Shown here: in pieces, positions 42,196 through 51,702 of the stretch
Layout: each line of letters begins with the position of its first letter
Position numbering within the stretch: the stretch's first letter is position 1
Source of the DNA: Syntrophobacterales bacterium
GTDB lineage: Bacteria; Desulfobacterota; Syntrophia; Syntrophales; UBA5619
DNA length: 64,000 bases
Assembly (NCBI GenBank): GCA_019429105.1
Contig: JAHYJE010000004.1
Coordinates: 1-64,000 of the forward strand
Direction: 5' to 3'
Translations under genes and position numbers: made by a program
The notes under the pieces: model-generated
Told to the model about the DNA's origin: nothing
Seen by the model: the letters and a program-made list of their open reading frames with translations, nothing else
Database searches by the model: none

Positions 42196-44004
42196 TTATT
42201 TCTTCACCTTGTCCTTTTCCAGTGCGCGCAGGACCGCCGCCATGGGATCATCCTCTTCCTTCTGCCCGCCGGCGCCGCTCTCCGGCGCCATGGATGTTCC
42301 CGGGCCTTCTGCCTGTTCCGGCGAAGGGAACTCCAGGGTTGCTGCGCCTTGCTCCTGCCCGTATTCCCCCTGCTCGGCTTCGAGCTTTATGGTGTCGAGA
42401 TTGATCGCCTTATTCGTGTCGAGTCTTCCGGTTACGAGCTGGGGGAAGGAGATCACCAAGATCACCATAATCACCTGCAGGGCGATGAATAAAACGGAGC
42501 CCTTGTAAATCTGGGGCGTTGTCATGGCCTTAACCGTCTTGCCCGTTATCCGGTCGAGATAGTCCTCGCGCGGGGCGACGCTGCGGAGATAGAAAAGGGC
42601 AAAGCCGAAGGGAGGCGACAGAAAGGATGTCTGCAGGTTCATCCCGATCAGGATGCCGAACCATACCAGGTTGATGTCCAGTTTGGTGGCTACCCCGACC
42701 AGAAGCGGGATGACGATGAACGCGATCTCGAAAAAATCGATGAAACAGCCCAGGATAAAGACCAGGATGTTCACTGCGATCAGAAAACTCAGCCTGCCGC
42801 CCGGAAGTTGGGCAAAGATATTTTCAACCCAGAGATGGCCGTCCGCCGCGTTGAAGGTAAAACTGAACACCGTGGCCCCGATCAGGATAAACATGACAAA
42901 ACAGGAAAGAATCGTCGTGTTTTCCAGCGCCTGTTTGAAAAGCGTAAAATCGAGCTTCCGGCGGGAAAAGGCCATGATCATGGCGCCGGAGGCGCCCATG
43001 GCCCCCCCCTCGGTCGGCGTGGCGACGCCGATGAAGATGGTGCCGAGAACCAGGAAGATCAGCACCAAAGGGGGAAGCAGCACAAAAACGACGCGTTCCG
43101 AAAGTTTGGACAGCAGATGCAGATGCAGCGCTTTATTGGCGATTGCTATTATAAAAGCCACCGCGGCGGCTACTGTCACGGAAAGGGTGATTATTTCGTC
43201 GGAAGGCGCCTTGTCTGTGCGGTCGATAAGCGGATTGATTAGGGCATCGTGAAAGTGGCTCCAGACAAACGCCGCGGAAATCGCGATGCCGAAGACAACC
43301 AGCAGGGATATGTAACCGCTGGCGCCGTTTTCTTCCCGGTAGATGCGCGCCTCCTTGGGCAGGGCCGGCACCCACTTCGGGCGGACGATGGCAAGCACAA
43401 TGATGAAAAGCATGAACAGGCCCACCAGCAGCAACCCTGGGACCATTGCGCCGGCGTACATATCGCCGACGGAACATCCCAGTTGGTCAGCCATGACGAT
43501 CAAGACCAGGGAGGGAGGAATGATCTGCGCCAGCGTGCCGGAAGCGGTGATCACTCCGGCGGTAACGCTGTTGTTGTAGCCATAGCGAAGCATAATCGGC
43601 AGCGAGATCAGGCCCATCGAGATGACGGCTGCCGCCATGACGCCGGTGGTCGCAGCCAGCAGGGCGCCGACGAAGATCGTCGCCAAAGCGAGGCCGCCCC
43701 GCAGCGGGCCGAACAACTGGCCGATCGTTTCCAGCAGATCCTCGGCCATGCCGCTCCTCTCGAGGATCAGCCCCATAAAGGTGAAAAAGGGAATCGCCAG
43801 CATGGTTTCATTCTGGACGATTCCGAAGATTCGGAGCGGCAGCGCCTGGAACAGGGAATTATGAAATAGCCCGGCCTGTATCCCGATGAACCCGAAGGCA
43901 AGGCCGGTGGCCGCGAGGCTGAAGGCGACGGGAAAACCGGTCAGCAGAAAGCAAAAAAGGCCGACGAACAGCAGCGGAACAAAATTATTGGCGATGAATT
44001 CCAT
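42196..44004 (-). CDS. dctM: TRAP transporter large permease (DctM) with long C-terminal tail
   Basis: A 602-residue protein, well above the usual 425-440 for DctM. The membrane domain shows LERSGMAEDLL, TGVMAAAVISMGLISLPIML and GVATPTEGGAMGASGA, all DctM-like. An insertion with extra helices and a charged segment (about 220-300) and a tail of about 75 residues rich in Glu, Gln, Pro and Gly (residues 525-602) account for the extra length. The large form is found in TRAP systems with Tat-exported binding proteins (inference). The small subunit DctQ is encoded just upstream with 1 bp between. Confidence 0.9.
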   Translation of the reverse strand: MEFIANNFVPLLFVGLFCFLLTGFPVAFSLAATGLAFGFIGIQAGLFHNSLFQALPLRIFGIVQNETMLAIPFFTFMGLILERSGMAEDLLETIGQLFGPLRGGLALATIFVGALLAATTGVMAAAVISMGLISLPIMLRYGYNNSVTAGVITASGTLAQIIPPSLVLIVMADQLGCSVGDMYAGAMVPGLLLVGLFMLFIIVLAIVRPKWVPALPKEARIYREENGASGYISLLVVFGIAISAAFVWSHFHDALINPLIDRTDKAPSDEIITLSVTVAAAVAFIIAIANKALHLHLLSKLSERVVFVLLPPLVLIFLVLGTIFIGVATPTEGGAMGASGAMIMAFSRRKLDFTLFKQALENTTILSCFVMFILIGATVFSFTFNAADGHLWVENIFAQLPGGRLSFLIAVNILVFILGCFIDFFEIAFIVIPLLVGVATKLDINLVWFGILIGMNLQTSFLSPPFGFALFYLRSVAPREDYLDRITGKTVKAMTTPQIYKGSVLFIALQVIMVILVISFPQLVTGRLDTNKAINLDTIKLEAEQGEYGQEQGAATLEFPSPEQAEGPGTSMAPESGAGGQKEEDDPMAAVLRALEKDKVKK

Positions 44005-44005
44005 C

Positions 44006-44590
44006 TCAGCATACCTCCGATCGACTGGGATCAGAGTGTGTTTCAGCGCAATCCTCGTTTTCGATCTTATGGGAGAGCGGATCAGGAATCATCCCTTTCA
44101 AAAAAGCGATCCGTTTTACCAGCTCTGAAAAGCTCTGTAACAGCAGCAGGGTCAGGCCGACCGGCAACAGCAGATAAACCGGCCAGCGAATAAGCCCTCC
44201 GGCGTTGGAAGACATTTCTCCACTTTCCCAGGCGTTGACAAACAGGGGCCAGGAAATACTGATTAACAGAAAGCAAAGGGGCGCAAGAAAAATGATGATG
44301 CCGAGGATGTCAATAACTGAGCGGGCCCGCGGTGAGAGATGCGACGAAATAAAGTCGATCCGCACGTGAGCATTTTTGAGGAAGGCGTAGCCGGCGCCCA
44401 GCAGGAACACCGCTCCGTAAAGATACCATTGCATTTCCGTGAAGGCGTTGGAGCCTATGCGGAACAACTTGCGCGCCAGGGCGTTGCCGGTGCTTAAAAG
44501 CACCGAAGCCAGAATAAACCAGATAATAACCTGACCGATTCGCCTGCTCAAGCCATCGATGAGCCCGGATATTTTGAGAAGCACCGTCAT
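44006..44590 (-). CDS. dctQ: TRAP transporter small permease (DctQ)
   Basis: A 194-residue protein with four membrane helices, including GNALARKLFRIGSNAFTEMQWYLY and NAHVRIDFISSHLSPRAR, the typical DctQ pattern with the HVRID core. Its C-terminus extends about 35 residues past the last helix, ending in a charged Cys-containing tail. It forms the membrane complex with the large DctM downstream. The binding protein is likely the Tat-exported one at 40858. Confidence 0.9.
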   Translation of the reverse strand: MTVLLKISGLIDGLSRRIGQVIIWFILASVLLSTGNALARKLFRIGSNAFTEMQWYLYGAVFLLGAGYAFLKNAHVRIDFISSHLSPRARSVIDILGIIIFLAPLCFLLISISWPLFVNAWESGEMSSNAGGLIRWPVYLLLPVGLTLLLLQSFSELVKRIAFLKGMIPDPLSHKIENEDCAETHSDPSRSEVC

Positions 44591-44849
44591 ATTTTCACCT
44601 CGTGGGCCGCTTTATAAGAAATGCTAATCCCTTGCTGCACATCCGAGTATGCCGTTATTATTCACGTATATTGAGCATTTAGACTGCCTTCTGGCTAACT
44701 TAAGCTATCTCTCGGCAGAACCGTTTCCCGCCAGACGGTATAATATGGATAAGATTTTATTTATTGGAATATTATCCGCTGGAGGTACTGCGGCTCTATA
44801 GAAAAAAATTTTCTGCCTGTCAATAGCTAATGGTGATTTTTCATAGATG

Positions 44850-44879
44850 TTGACGGCGCGGTGGTAACATAGTATGTTA
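44850..44879 (+). promoter_or_regulatory. Promoter with 15-bp palindrome before flavodoxin/superoxide reductase
   Basis: TTGACG (44850-44855) and TATGTT (44873-44878) are 17 bp apart. TAACATA-G-TATGTTA (44865-44879) is a perfect inverted repeat covering the -10, so a bound regulator would repress. Its size resembles Fur/PerR or Rrf2-type operators, but it matches no consensus exactly. The rest of the 320-bp gap is AT-rich with no other clear site. Confidence 0.6.
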
Positions 44880-44910
44880 AAAAAAATTTAAATCATACGG
44901 AGGTGAAAAA

Positions 44911-45357
44911 ATGAAAAAGGTTTTGATTGTGTATTACAGCAGAACAGGCAAGACCGAACAGATGGCCGAGCATATTGCCGAGGGGGTTAGAATTTCCGGA
45001 AGCGAAGCCGAGCTCAAAAAGGTTTCCGAAATCAAAAATGAAAAAGATTTAGCCGGATATGATGCCTATATCCTCGGTTGCCCGACTTACCATCGGACGA
45101 TGCCCAATAATTTCGAAACATTTTTGTTTCTTGCCCAGAAGGCGGGGCTGCAGGGGAAAGTTGGCGGCGCCTTCGGTTCCTACACCCACAGCGGCGATGC
45201 CCCGAAGATGATTTTCGACACGATGGAGTTTGTTTACAAGATGAAGGTTACGAATCTTGGTTCCTTCAATATGCTGGAACATATCGTGGGGACGCAGGAG
45301 GGACTCAAATCCTGCCATGACTATGGCAAGGCAATCGGGGAGCAGCTCGCGGGCTGA
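44911..45357 (+). CDS. Flavodoxin-family protein
   Basis: A 148-residue protein. The FMN phosphate loop is YYSRTGKTEQMA (residues 8-19), and LGCPTYHRTMPNNFE and GSYTHSGDAPK form the isoalloxazine-contacting loops. It carries one or two electrons at low potential. It shares a promoter region with desulfoferrodoxin 33 bp downstream, so it may serve as reductant for superoxide reduction. RBS CGGAGGTG. Confidence 0.92.
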   Translation: MKKVLIVYYSRTGKTEQMAEHIAEGVRISGSEAELKKVSEIKNEKDLAGYDAYILGCPTYHRTMPNNFETFLFLAQKAGLQGKVGGAFGSYTHSGDAPKMIFDTMEFVYKMKVTNLGSFNMLEHIVGTQEGLKSCHDYGKAIGEQLAG

Positions 45358-45390
45358 TCCTTCCAAACCTTTATAGAAAGGAGAAATGCA

Positions 45391-45765
45391 ATGGCAAAAC
45401 AGCTTGAGGTTTACAAGTGTAAGATTTGTGGAAACATTGTTGAGGTGCTGCACGGCGCCGCCGGCGTCTTGATCTGCTGCGGTCAGCCGATGGAGCTGCA
45501 GACGGAAAACACCGCCGATTCCACGAAGGAAAAACATGTTCCGCTGATTGAGAAGATCGACGGGGGGTACAAGGTAACCGTGGGTTCGACGCTCCATCCG
45601 ATGGAGGAGAAGCACTATATCCAGTGGATCGAGCTGATTGCCGACGGTAAGGCCTATCGGCAGTTTTTAAAGCCCGGAGACGCGCCCACCGCGGTTTTCA
45701 ATCTTTCCGCGGCAGCCGTGACGGCGCGGGAGTACTGCAATATTCATGGGCTGTGGAAGTCCTGA
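45391..45765 (+). CDS. dfx: Desulfoferrodoxin (superoxide reductase)
   Basis: A 124-residue two-iron protein. The desulforedoxin centre has C10, C13, C29 and C30. The catalytic Fe(His)4Cys site has H49, H69, H75, H119 and C116, the same numbering as the Desulfovibrio enzyme; the Glu and Lys near the site are also there (MEEKHY). It reduces superoxide to peroxide without making oxygen, a hallmark of strict anaerobes. It is co-transcribed with the flavodoxin and followed by a terminator at 45849. Confidence 0.96.
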   Translation: MAKQLEVYKCKICGNIVEVLHGAAGVLICCGQPMELQTENTADSTKEKHVPLIEKIDGGYKVTVGSTLHPMEEKHYIQWIELIADGKAYRQFLKPGDAPTAVFNLSAAAVTAREYCNIHGLWKS

Positions 45766-45848
45766 AGCGGACAGCGGCAGCAATTCGGCTGTTAGTCAAC
45801 CCGCGAACCGTTAATTGGGTGGTCGTTTCATAGTAACTGTCTCAAATC

Positions 45849-45895
45849 CGGGGAGAGGGTGGTGCAATAAAAAACGCCCTTCCCCCGTTTTTCAT
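45849..45895 (+). terminator. Terminator after desulfoferrodoxin
   Basis: CGGGGAGAGGG and CCCTTCCCCCG can pair with one bulge and are followed by TTTTT. Confidence 0.6.
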
Positions 45896-45929
45896 GAAAT
45901 AATAAGTGGCGTTCATGCCTTGCGCCTAT

Positions 45930-46018
45930 CCGGGTAAAGAGATTAAGATCATCCCCTTTTCGTCAGGGGATGTCGCCCGGAAGGTTAGCTTGGGACGCTA
46001 ATAAGCGGGTGCTTTTTT
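45930..46018 (+). ncRNA. Candidate structured RNA of unknown class
   Basis: Nested helices CCGGG/CCCGG (45930-45934, 45976-45980) and ATCCCC/GGGGAT (45951-45956, 45966-45971), then TTAGC/GCTAA (45985-45989, 45997-46001) and AAGC-GGGT-GCTT followed by a T-run (46003-46018). It lies in the gap between convergent genes, about 30 bp after the desulfoferrodoxin terminator. No known riboswitch or small RNA was recognised; it may be only a second terminator with flanking structure. Confidence 0.3.
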
Positions 46019-46038
46019 GTCAAGGAAATTCTGGACTC

Positions 46039-46980
46039 TTATCCGGAAGTCATTATTTTTTTCGGATGAGCCAAAACACTGTTCCCTCCTGATTTTTTTG
46101 CTGCGTAGAGCAGTATATCAACTTTATGAATTAATTCAAGCGGGTCTGTTTCGTCTGTGCGCTGAATCGCCCCCATGCTCAAGGTAACGCGAAATTTTCC
46201 TGCATTTTCCTCCTTGAAATCAAAGGGCCAGCGTTCGTTGAAGGAACTGCGTATCTTCTGAGCCACTGTCAAGGCCTGTTCACAGTTCGTTTCCGGCAGC
46301 AGGACAAAAAACTCGTCTCCACCATACCGGAAGGAAAGATCAGCCTGTCTCGTAGTTGCATGGAGGATATCCCCAACCAGGCGCAGGACGTTGTCCCCTT
46401 CAAGATGACCAAAATTGTCGTTGCATTGTTTGAAGTTGTCGAGGTCAAAGCCGATAACGCTCAAATCACGCTTGTGGCGTATGGCCCTTGACAACTCAAA
46501 GGACAAGGATGCGTAAAAATGGCGCTGATTGTAAAGGCCGGTCAGCCCGTCGGTAATGGAAAGGGTTCTCAACTTTTCTTCGAGTTTTCTCTTGCTGGTC
46601 AGATCGTGAAAAAAACCGACGCTGCCCACTTCCTTGCCGTTCTCAACAAGCAGGGCAGCGGAAAGCCTGATCGGTATGTGTTTTCCTGCGCTGTTGAGTA
46701 TTTCGGTTTCATATCCAATCAGGCGGTTTTTTCCCCCGAACTTTTTCGAGTAAATGGCCGTTTTTACCGCCTTGGCAATTTTGATATCCCCGTATAATCC
46801 GGTTATATGCAGTTTGCCGAGGACGTCTTCAACGGCATGGCTGGTCATGGACGCGGCTGCCGGGTTGAAGATGATGACGATTCCTTTGTTGTTGACGCCG
46901 ATAATGGCATCGGGGCAGGCATCGACCAGTTGGAGAAGAAGGATTTCCGAGGATTCATAAAGCGAGTGAGCGATTTTCAT
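46039..46980 (-). CDS. PAS-GGDEF diguanylate cyclase
   Basis: A 313-residue protein from the ATG at 46980, behind AGGAG; the frame is open further upstream without domain match. A PAS domain (about 12-130) is followed by a GGDEF domain with the exact active-site GGDEF at 220-224 and the product-inhibition site RQAD (RxxD) at 211-214, five residues before it. It makes cyclic di-GMP from two GTP. No membrane segment is seen. No c-di-GMP target is nearby. Confidence 0.92.
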   Translation of the reverse strand: MKIAHSLYESSEILLLQLVDACPDAIIGVNNKGIVIIFNPAAASMTSHAVEDVLGKLHITGLYGDIKIAKAVKTAIYSKKFGGKNRLIGYETEILNSAGKHIPIRLSAALLVENGKEVGSVGFFHDLTSKRKLEEKLRTLSITDGLTGLYNQRHFYASLSFELSRAIRHKRDLSVIGFDLDNFKQCNDNFGHLEGDNVLRLVGDILHATTRQADLSFRYGGDEFFVLLPETNCEQALTVAQKIRSSFNERWPFDFKEENAGKFRVTLSMGAIQRTDETDPLELIHKVDILLYAAKKSGGNSVLAHPKKIMTSG

Positions 46981-47142
46981 TATTTTTTTCTCCTTGGCCA
47001 ATGCTTTTGTTATTGTTGGATTTATGCTCTCATGCAGCATCCTGCAACGGCAAAAACACCGCCGCCCGCTTGCCGCGTAAAGCCCAAAAAAAGTCAATGA
47101 TTTATTCAGATTGTGTGGCTATAGTAAAAAAGCTTTCGTGTG

Positions 47143-50100
47143 TCAAGGCGTTATCGCATGGAGTTCCACCCGGCCTTGGGGCGTGTCGTTTTTTTCGGGA
47201 GGCTTGAAGATGTCGTCTTTCTTCTGAAAGATGCGTTCAGCCGGAATCTTGCCCTGCTGGATCAAAAAGCGCATCACGGCCTCTGCCCGTTCACGCGCCA
47301 AATTTTCCAATTCATCTTTTTCGACTTTGGTATTGGCGAGGATCAGCTTGACCATTTCCGCATCCGGCAACTTGATCTCCTGGCCAAGGGCATTGCGCGG
47401 TTTGGGGAACTTTTCCTTTGCATAAACCGCCCTCAGGTAGAGCGAGTACTCCTCCGGGGAAAGCGGCGGCGCCTCTGCGCCTTCTGTCGCCGTGTTCTGC
47501 CTGTCCCGGGCCAGTGCCAGGATATTTTCCCGCTTTATCTTGCGTTTGAGCAGCTCGTTCCGATAGCCTTCGACGTCCTTCTCCTGATCCACGTATGCCG
47601 AAAGCGACATTTTGAGCCCCGGGCGTTCGCCAAGTCCTTTGGCCAGCGATGCGAGCTTCTGCTCCCCTGCCGGTTGCAGGAAGGGGGATCCGGGCGAGAA
47701 TACGACCACGCTGAGATCGCTGCCCCCGCCGAAGAGGGAGGAGAGCAGCGAGAAGGGGGCGGTAACGGCCTTCACAAGCAGATTTTTGATGACCTGGAAG
47801 ACGATGCCCCAGATATTGAATTGGGGATCATCGATCTGTCCCATGACCGGGACATCCAGGTGGATCTCTCCGTGCCGGTCCTTCAGAAGGGCTATCCCGA
47901 GCTTGACGGGCAGTCTCGTGGCCTTGTCGCTTTTTACCGGGTCGCCAAAGGTGAACTGATCGACCATAATTTTGTTTTCGGAGAGAAGTTTTTTGTTCTC
48001 GATATGGTACTTAAGGTCGAGAAAGAGCTTTCCCTGTTTGAGGATATATCCCAGATAGGTTTCGGCGTAGAGACTCATCGGCGAAAGGTCGATGTCCGTG
48101 AACGAGAGCTTGAGGTCAACGAAGAGATCCTCCCGCAGGGGGTTTATTTTGCCGGTGATCTTCATCGGGGAGCGGTTTTCCAGATTGCCGCGCAGGTCAA
48201 CGTCGGCCAAAAGCGAGGCCTCGGACGAAAGGCCGCTGATCCGCCCGCCCAGGTTGTAAAAGGTCGTTTCGAAATCGTTGGAGAGGTGCTTGTCGGTAAA
48301 CGCAATGGTGCCGTCCAGGATCGTGACATTGCCGATGCGGACGGCCGGCGGCGCCTTGGGGCCGGCTTCGGCGGGGGAAGCGGGCGCAGTCGAAGGAGAG
48401 GCCTTCCGAGTTTCAGTTGCCGTTGCGGGGTTTGGACCTGGTTTATCCGCTCCCTCCGCTTTTTCCTCTTTCCGGGTCAGGTTCTGCAAATTGAGGGTTC
48501 CGTCTTTGCGGATGATGATGCGCGAATAGACCTCATTGAGGGAAACCTCGCCGATTTCCAGACGAAGGGGCTTGATGTCCCCGGAGATCCCGTCGAGTTG
48601 CAACCGCTTCCACTTCAGCAAATCTTCCTCTTCGACGGCATCGACCATGTGAAAGGAGCCGAGACTGGCTTTTCCCTTGAAGCTCCCCGTCGCCGCCCCG
48701 TCTTTTAGTGCGATGTCCAGATTCAGGGCCGCATCCAGCAGGCCGCCTATGATCAGGAAGTTCAGGTTCCCGGGGTAATAGGCCTCGAAATCGCGAAGCG
48801 GCAGGCGGCCGATCCGCAGATCTCCGCGGTAGCTAAAGGGAGACGGGGTGAGCGCGCCTCCTGCCTGGATGGGTGTTTCCTTCCCGAAGAGCGAAGCAAA
48901 ACGGAATTGGGCTGGCTTCGGCGTGGGGCCGCTCAGGTCTGATAGAGAAAGCGTTGTTTTGGCGAGCGTGAAACGAGGTTTTTTCAGCTTGGTCTTGTCG
49001 GTAACGGCGATATTGAAGTGGTCGAGTTCGATGCGTTTTATTTGATATTCGAGGGGTTTTGCTGCTGTCTGTTTTGGCGGAGCTGCCGGTCTTGCAGTCG
49101 CCGTGACAGTCGTTCCTGCCGGCTGGTTCTGCGCCTGCGAAGACAGCAGCGATTGGGGGGAGAGCTGCCCGTCGGCCTCGAGGGAGAGGGAGACATTTCC
49201 CCGGGAGAGCCTAAGCTGGTCGATCGCCAGACGGTTGGTCTTCTGGCTGAAACTTGCGCCAGTCACAGCCAGATGCGCCATGTCTATCCCTTCGCCCTTT
49301 CCGTATCTTGCGGAGAAATCCTTGACGGTGAGACTGCCCTTTTCGGCTGTCAGCCCGTTTTTGCCGCTAAAGGCGACCTCGCCGGACAGGTCAACCACCC
49401 CTTTAAGCGGCGCCGTCAGATAACTGGCCAGATAGGGCCACCCTTTTTGCAGTGGGAGTCCGGTCAACTGGACGGAGGCCTTCGCTGCCGGCTCGACGAT
49501 GGTGAAACTTCCCTGGGAGGCTAGACGAATTTCCCGGTCCACCCGCAGCGAGAGGTCGTACTGGCCGATTTGTTCAGGGCGATTGCCAATGTTTTTCAGG
49601 GCCAGTGCGAGCTCTTCCACGGAGGCCTTGAATCCGCCCCGGGGAAGCTCGTCACGGAAATGGATACGGCCATTTTGGAGCGCCAGTGAAGCGATGAAAA
49701 AGGAGGGCGATTGAGCCTTGCCGTCGCTGCCCGTGACCGTCCGCGTTGGAACAACTAAAGGCGCCTTGGCGGAAACGGGCGGCGGCGGGACCCGGTCTTT
49801 TAGCGATTGTTTCCCTGCCGACACGGTTGCCGATTTTTCCGGCTCGGGGTTGAGCAGACGGGCGAACATCCATTCACCCCGCCGGTCGCGGCTTACGAAC
49901 AGCTCCATTCCGGCAAGCGTGATCGCCTCGACGTCAAACCGACCGGCAAAGGGCTCAAGACGGGACGATTTGACCTCCAGCGAGGGGAGTTTGAGCAGCG
50001 GCGGCCCATTTTTCAGGTTAAGATCAAGGGCGTCAAGGCGGGCGAGGCCTTTGACGCTGAGTTCCGGTTTGCGGTCGGCGGCTTGCCGGTAAAGGATATC

Positions 50101-50853
50101 CGCAGCGATGGTAAGTTTGCCCGAGGCCAGTTCGATCGGCGGCGCCTGGGGGACATAGGCCAGAAGCTCCGGCAGGCTGAACTGCTGAAGGTCGATGTGG
50201 ACGGAACTTTCCAGGTTCTTGCTGAAGGGTTTGACCTTGGCGGTGACGACAAGGGGTGCGCCGTTGACGAGAGCGGAGATGCGCGGGACAGCCTCCCTGT
50301 CCGCCTCAGCCGGAATGCTGCTGAGCCAGGGGAGGGCAATCTCCAGGTTGTTGATGCTGTGCTTCCTACCGCCCGCGACGATGCGGTCATCCAGAACCAG
50401 TGATCCGCCCGTCAGTTGGAAGCGATTCAGAACGAAGGGAAAAACTCCGGCTGATTTCGGTTTTTCCTCTTTTTTCTGGCGCTCAATGATTTCCGAAAAA
50501 TTGAAGCTGTTAGCGCCTGTACGAATGATCCGGAGCGATGGGGATTCAATAAATACCTCGGAAAGCACCAGGGCGCGCCGGTAAATGGAGGTCGGGCTGA
50601 TCGAGATGCGAAGGGCGCCGATGGAGAGGAAGGGGCCGCCGCCCTTTTCTTCAACGGCAAAACCTCGTACAGCGGCAGCGAGGGTCAAGGGGTTCAGGGA
50701 GACCTTTTCTATCCGCACGTTGCGTCCGGTCGCCTCCCGCAGGAGCTCGACGGCCTTGTTCTTGATTAAAACCGGCAGGGCGGCGGCCATGAAGATTAGC
50801 AAAGCGGCCAAGGCCCCGATGGCGACCAGCGTTATTTTCTTCCACTTGGTCAT
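47143..50853 (-). CDS. DUF748/AsmA-like envelope protein
   Basis: A 1236-residue protein from the ATG at 50853 behind GTGGAG; GTG and ATG codons 12 and 6 bp upstream are alternatives. One N-terminal membrane helix (about 8-32) precedes a very long beta-rich periplasmic region like AsmA/TamB/DUF748 proteins, with repeated blocks such as LDLKYHIENKKLLSENKIMVDQFTFG. The last 130 residues, with a charged helical segment and AEAVMRFLIQQGKIP, resemble OmpA-type peptidoglycan-binding ends. A role in lipid or outer-membrane protein handling is likely from the family. Confidence 0.82.
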   Translation of the reverse strand: MTKWKKITLVAIGALAALLIFMAAALPVLIKNKAVELLREATGRNVRIEKVSLNPLTLAAAVRGFAVEEKGGGPFLSIGALRISISPTSIYRRALVLSEVFIESPSLRIIRTGANSFNFSEIIERQKKEEKPKSAGVFPFVLNRFQLTGGSLVLDDRIVAGGRKHSINNLEIALPWLSSIPAEADREAVPRISALVNGAPLVVTAKVKPFSKNLESSVHIDLQQFSLPELLAYVPQAPPIELASGKLTIAADILYRQAADRKPELSVKGLARLDALDLNLKNGPPLLKLPSLEVKSSRLEPFAGRFDVEAITLAGMELFVSRDRRGEWMFARLLNPEPEKSATVSAGKQSLKDRVPPPPVSAKAPLVVPTRTVTGSDGKAQSPSFFIASLALQNGRIHFRDELPRGGFKASVEELALALKNIGNRPEQIGQYDLSLRVDREIRLASQGSFTIVEPAAKASVQLTGLPLQKGWPYLASYLTAPLKGVVDLSGEVAFSGKNGLTAEKGSLTVKDFSARYGKGEGIDMAHLAVTGASFSQKTNRLAIDQLRLSRGNVSLSLEADGQLSPQSLLSSQAQNQPAGTTVTATARPAAPPKQTAAKPLEYQIKRIELDHFNIAVTDKTKLKKPRFTLAKTTLSLSDLSGPTPKPAQFRFASLFGKETPIQAGGALTPSPFSYRGDLRIGRLPLRDFEAYYPGNLNFLIIGGLLDAALNLDIALKDGAATGSFKGKASLGSFHMVDAVEEEDLLKWKRLQLDGISGDIKPLRLEIGEVSLNEVYSRIIIRKDGTLNLQNLTRKEEKAEGADKPGPNPATATETRKASPSTAPASPAEAGPKAPPAVRIGNVTILDGTIAFTDKHLSNDFETTFYNLGGRISGLSSEASLLADVDLRGNLENRSPMKITGKINPLREDLFVDLKLSFTDIDLSPMSLYAETYLGYILKQGKLFLDLKYHIENKKLLSENKIMVDQFTFGDPVKSDKATRLPVKLGIALLKDRHGEIHLDVPVMGQIDDPQFNIWGIVFQVIKNLLVKAVTAPFSLLSSLFGGGSDLSVVVFSPGSPFLQPAGEQKLASLAKGLGERPGLKMSLSAYVDQEKDVEGYRNELLKRKIKRENILALARDRQNTATEGAEAPPLSPEEYSLYLRAVYAKEKFPKPRNALGQEIKLPDAEMVKLILANTKVEKDELENLARERAEAVMRFLIQQGKIPAERIFQKKDDIFKPPEKNDTPQGRVELHAITP

Positions 50854-50931
50854 GCGCATCTCCACTTTCTCCGCAAACGGCCAGCTTTTCAGGCCGCCCC
50901 TTTCTCCGGGGGTGAAGGGGGCGTTACGTTT

Positions 50932-51702
50932 CTACCTGGCAAAAACCTTCTTCAAGAGATCGGTGGTTCGGGCAACGGGATTGGTTCGTATTTTGGTTTC
51001 TTCCTCGGCGATCATCTGAAACAGGCCATTCAGCGCCTTGTTGGTCACATAGTGGTCGAGATCGACGGAGTCCGGTTTCACGAGGGAGAGTGCCGGGAGC
51101 CGGCCGAGCATTGCCTGATAGGCGCGGGTTGCCCCCACCTGATTCATGCTTGCCGCGATGGCCGGTTTGAAAGCTTCGTAAAGCTGGGCGGTCGTTTTGG
51201 ATTGAAAGTAATCGGTGGCCGCCCTGTTATTGCCGGCCAGAATCTTTCGGGCATCCTCGATGCTCATTTCCCGAATCGCCGCGGCGAAAGGGGATGCCGC
51301 GTTGGGGGCAGCCTGCTCGGCGGCGCGGTTCATGCTTTGAATGAACTCGTCCACCTGCCTCTGATAGCCGAGCTTACTCAGGAGTTCCGCTGTCCGCTGT
51401 ATCTTGTCGGGCAGGAGAATCTTGATGGCATCGTTTCCCATATATCCGTTGAGTTGAGAAACAAGGCCGACGGCATTTTTCGTACCCAGGGAGAGGGCTT
51501 CCTTGAGTCCGGAGGCAATCGTTGAATCGTCGAGTCCTCGGGCCGCTGCGGAACCCTGCGGCAGATCGATGATTCCCTGCAGTTTGGGCAATCCCTTGTT
51601 GAGCGCATCACCGAGAAAATCCGCATGCAGGGGAAGGGGAAATACTTGAGAAAAAAATAACAAGAGCAGGAGGATAACGGTGACAAATAGCCGGTCTTTC
51701 AT
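50932..51702 (-). CDS. DUF4197 secreted protein
   Basis: A 256-residue protein from the ATG at 51702 behind AAAGGAG. Signal peptide of about 27 residues ends at LHA-D. The mature, mostly helical chain matches the DUF4197 pattern: IASGLKEALSLGTKNAV, ILLPDKIQ, the MNRAAEQAAPNAASPFAAAI block and TNKALNGLFQMIAEEE. Function is unknown. It lies 79 bp upstream of the DUF748 gene on the same strand, so both may act in the envelope. Confidence 0.85.
   Translation of the reverse strand: MKDRLFVTVILLLLLFFSQVFPLPLHADFLGDALNKGLPKLQGIIDLPQGSAAARGLDDSTIASGLKEALSLGTKNAVGLVSQLNGYMGNDAIKILLPDKIQRTAELLSKLGYQRQVDEFIQSMNRAAEQAAPNAASPFAAAIREMSIEDARKILAGNNRAATDYFQSKTTAQLYEAFKPAIAASMNQVGATRAYQAMLGRLPALSLVKPDSVDLDHYVTNKALNGLFQMIAEEETKIRTNPVARTTDLLKKVFAR

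Noticed and set aside
45930-46018. Cyclic di-GMP riboswitch near the GGDEF gene
   Set aside because: GGGACGC is present but the GAAA tetraloop, its receptor and the usual spacing are missing; it also lies downstream of the genes, not upstream.
47140-48708. 522-codon frame antisense to the DUF748 gene
   Set aside because: No domain resemblance; the minus-strand gene is complete with start, membrane anchor and ribosome site.
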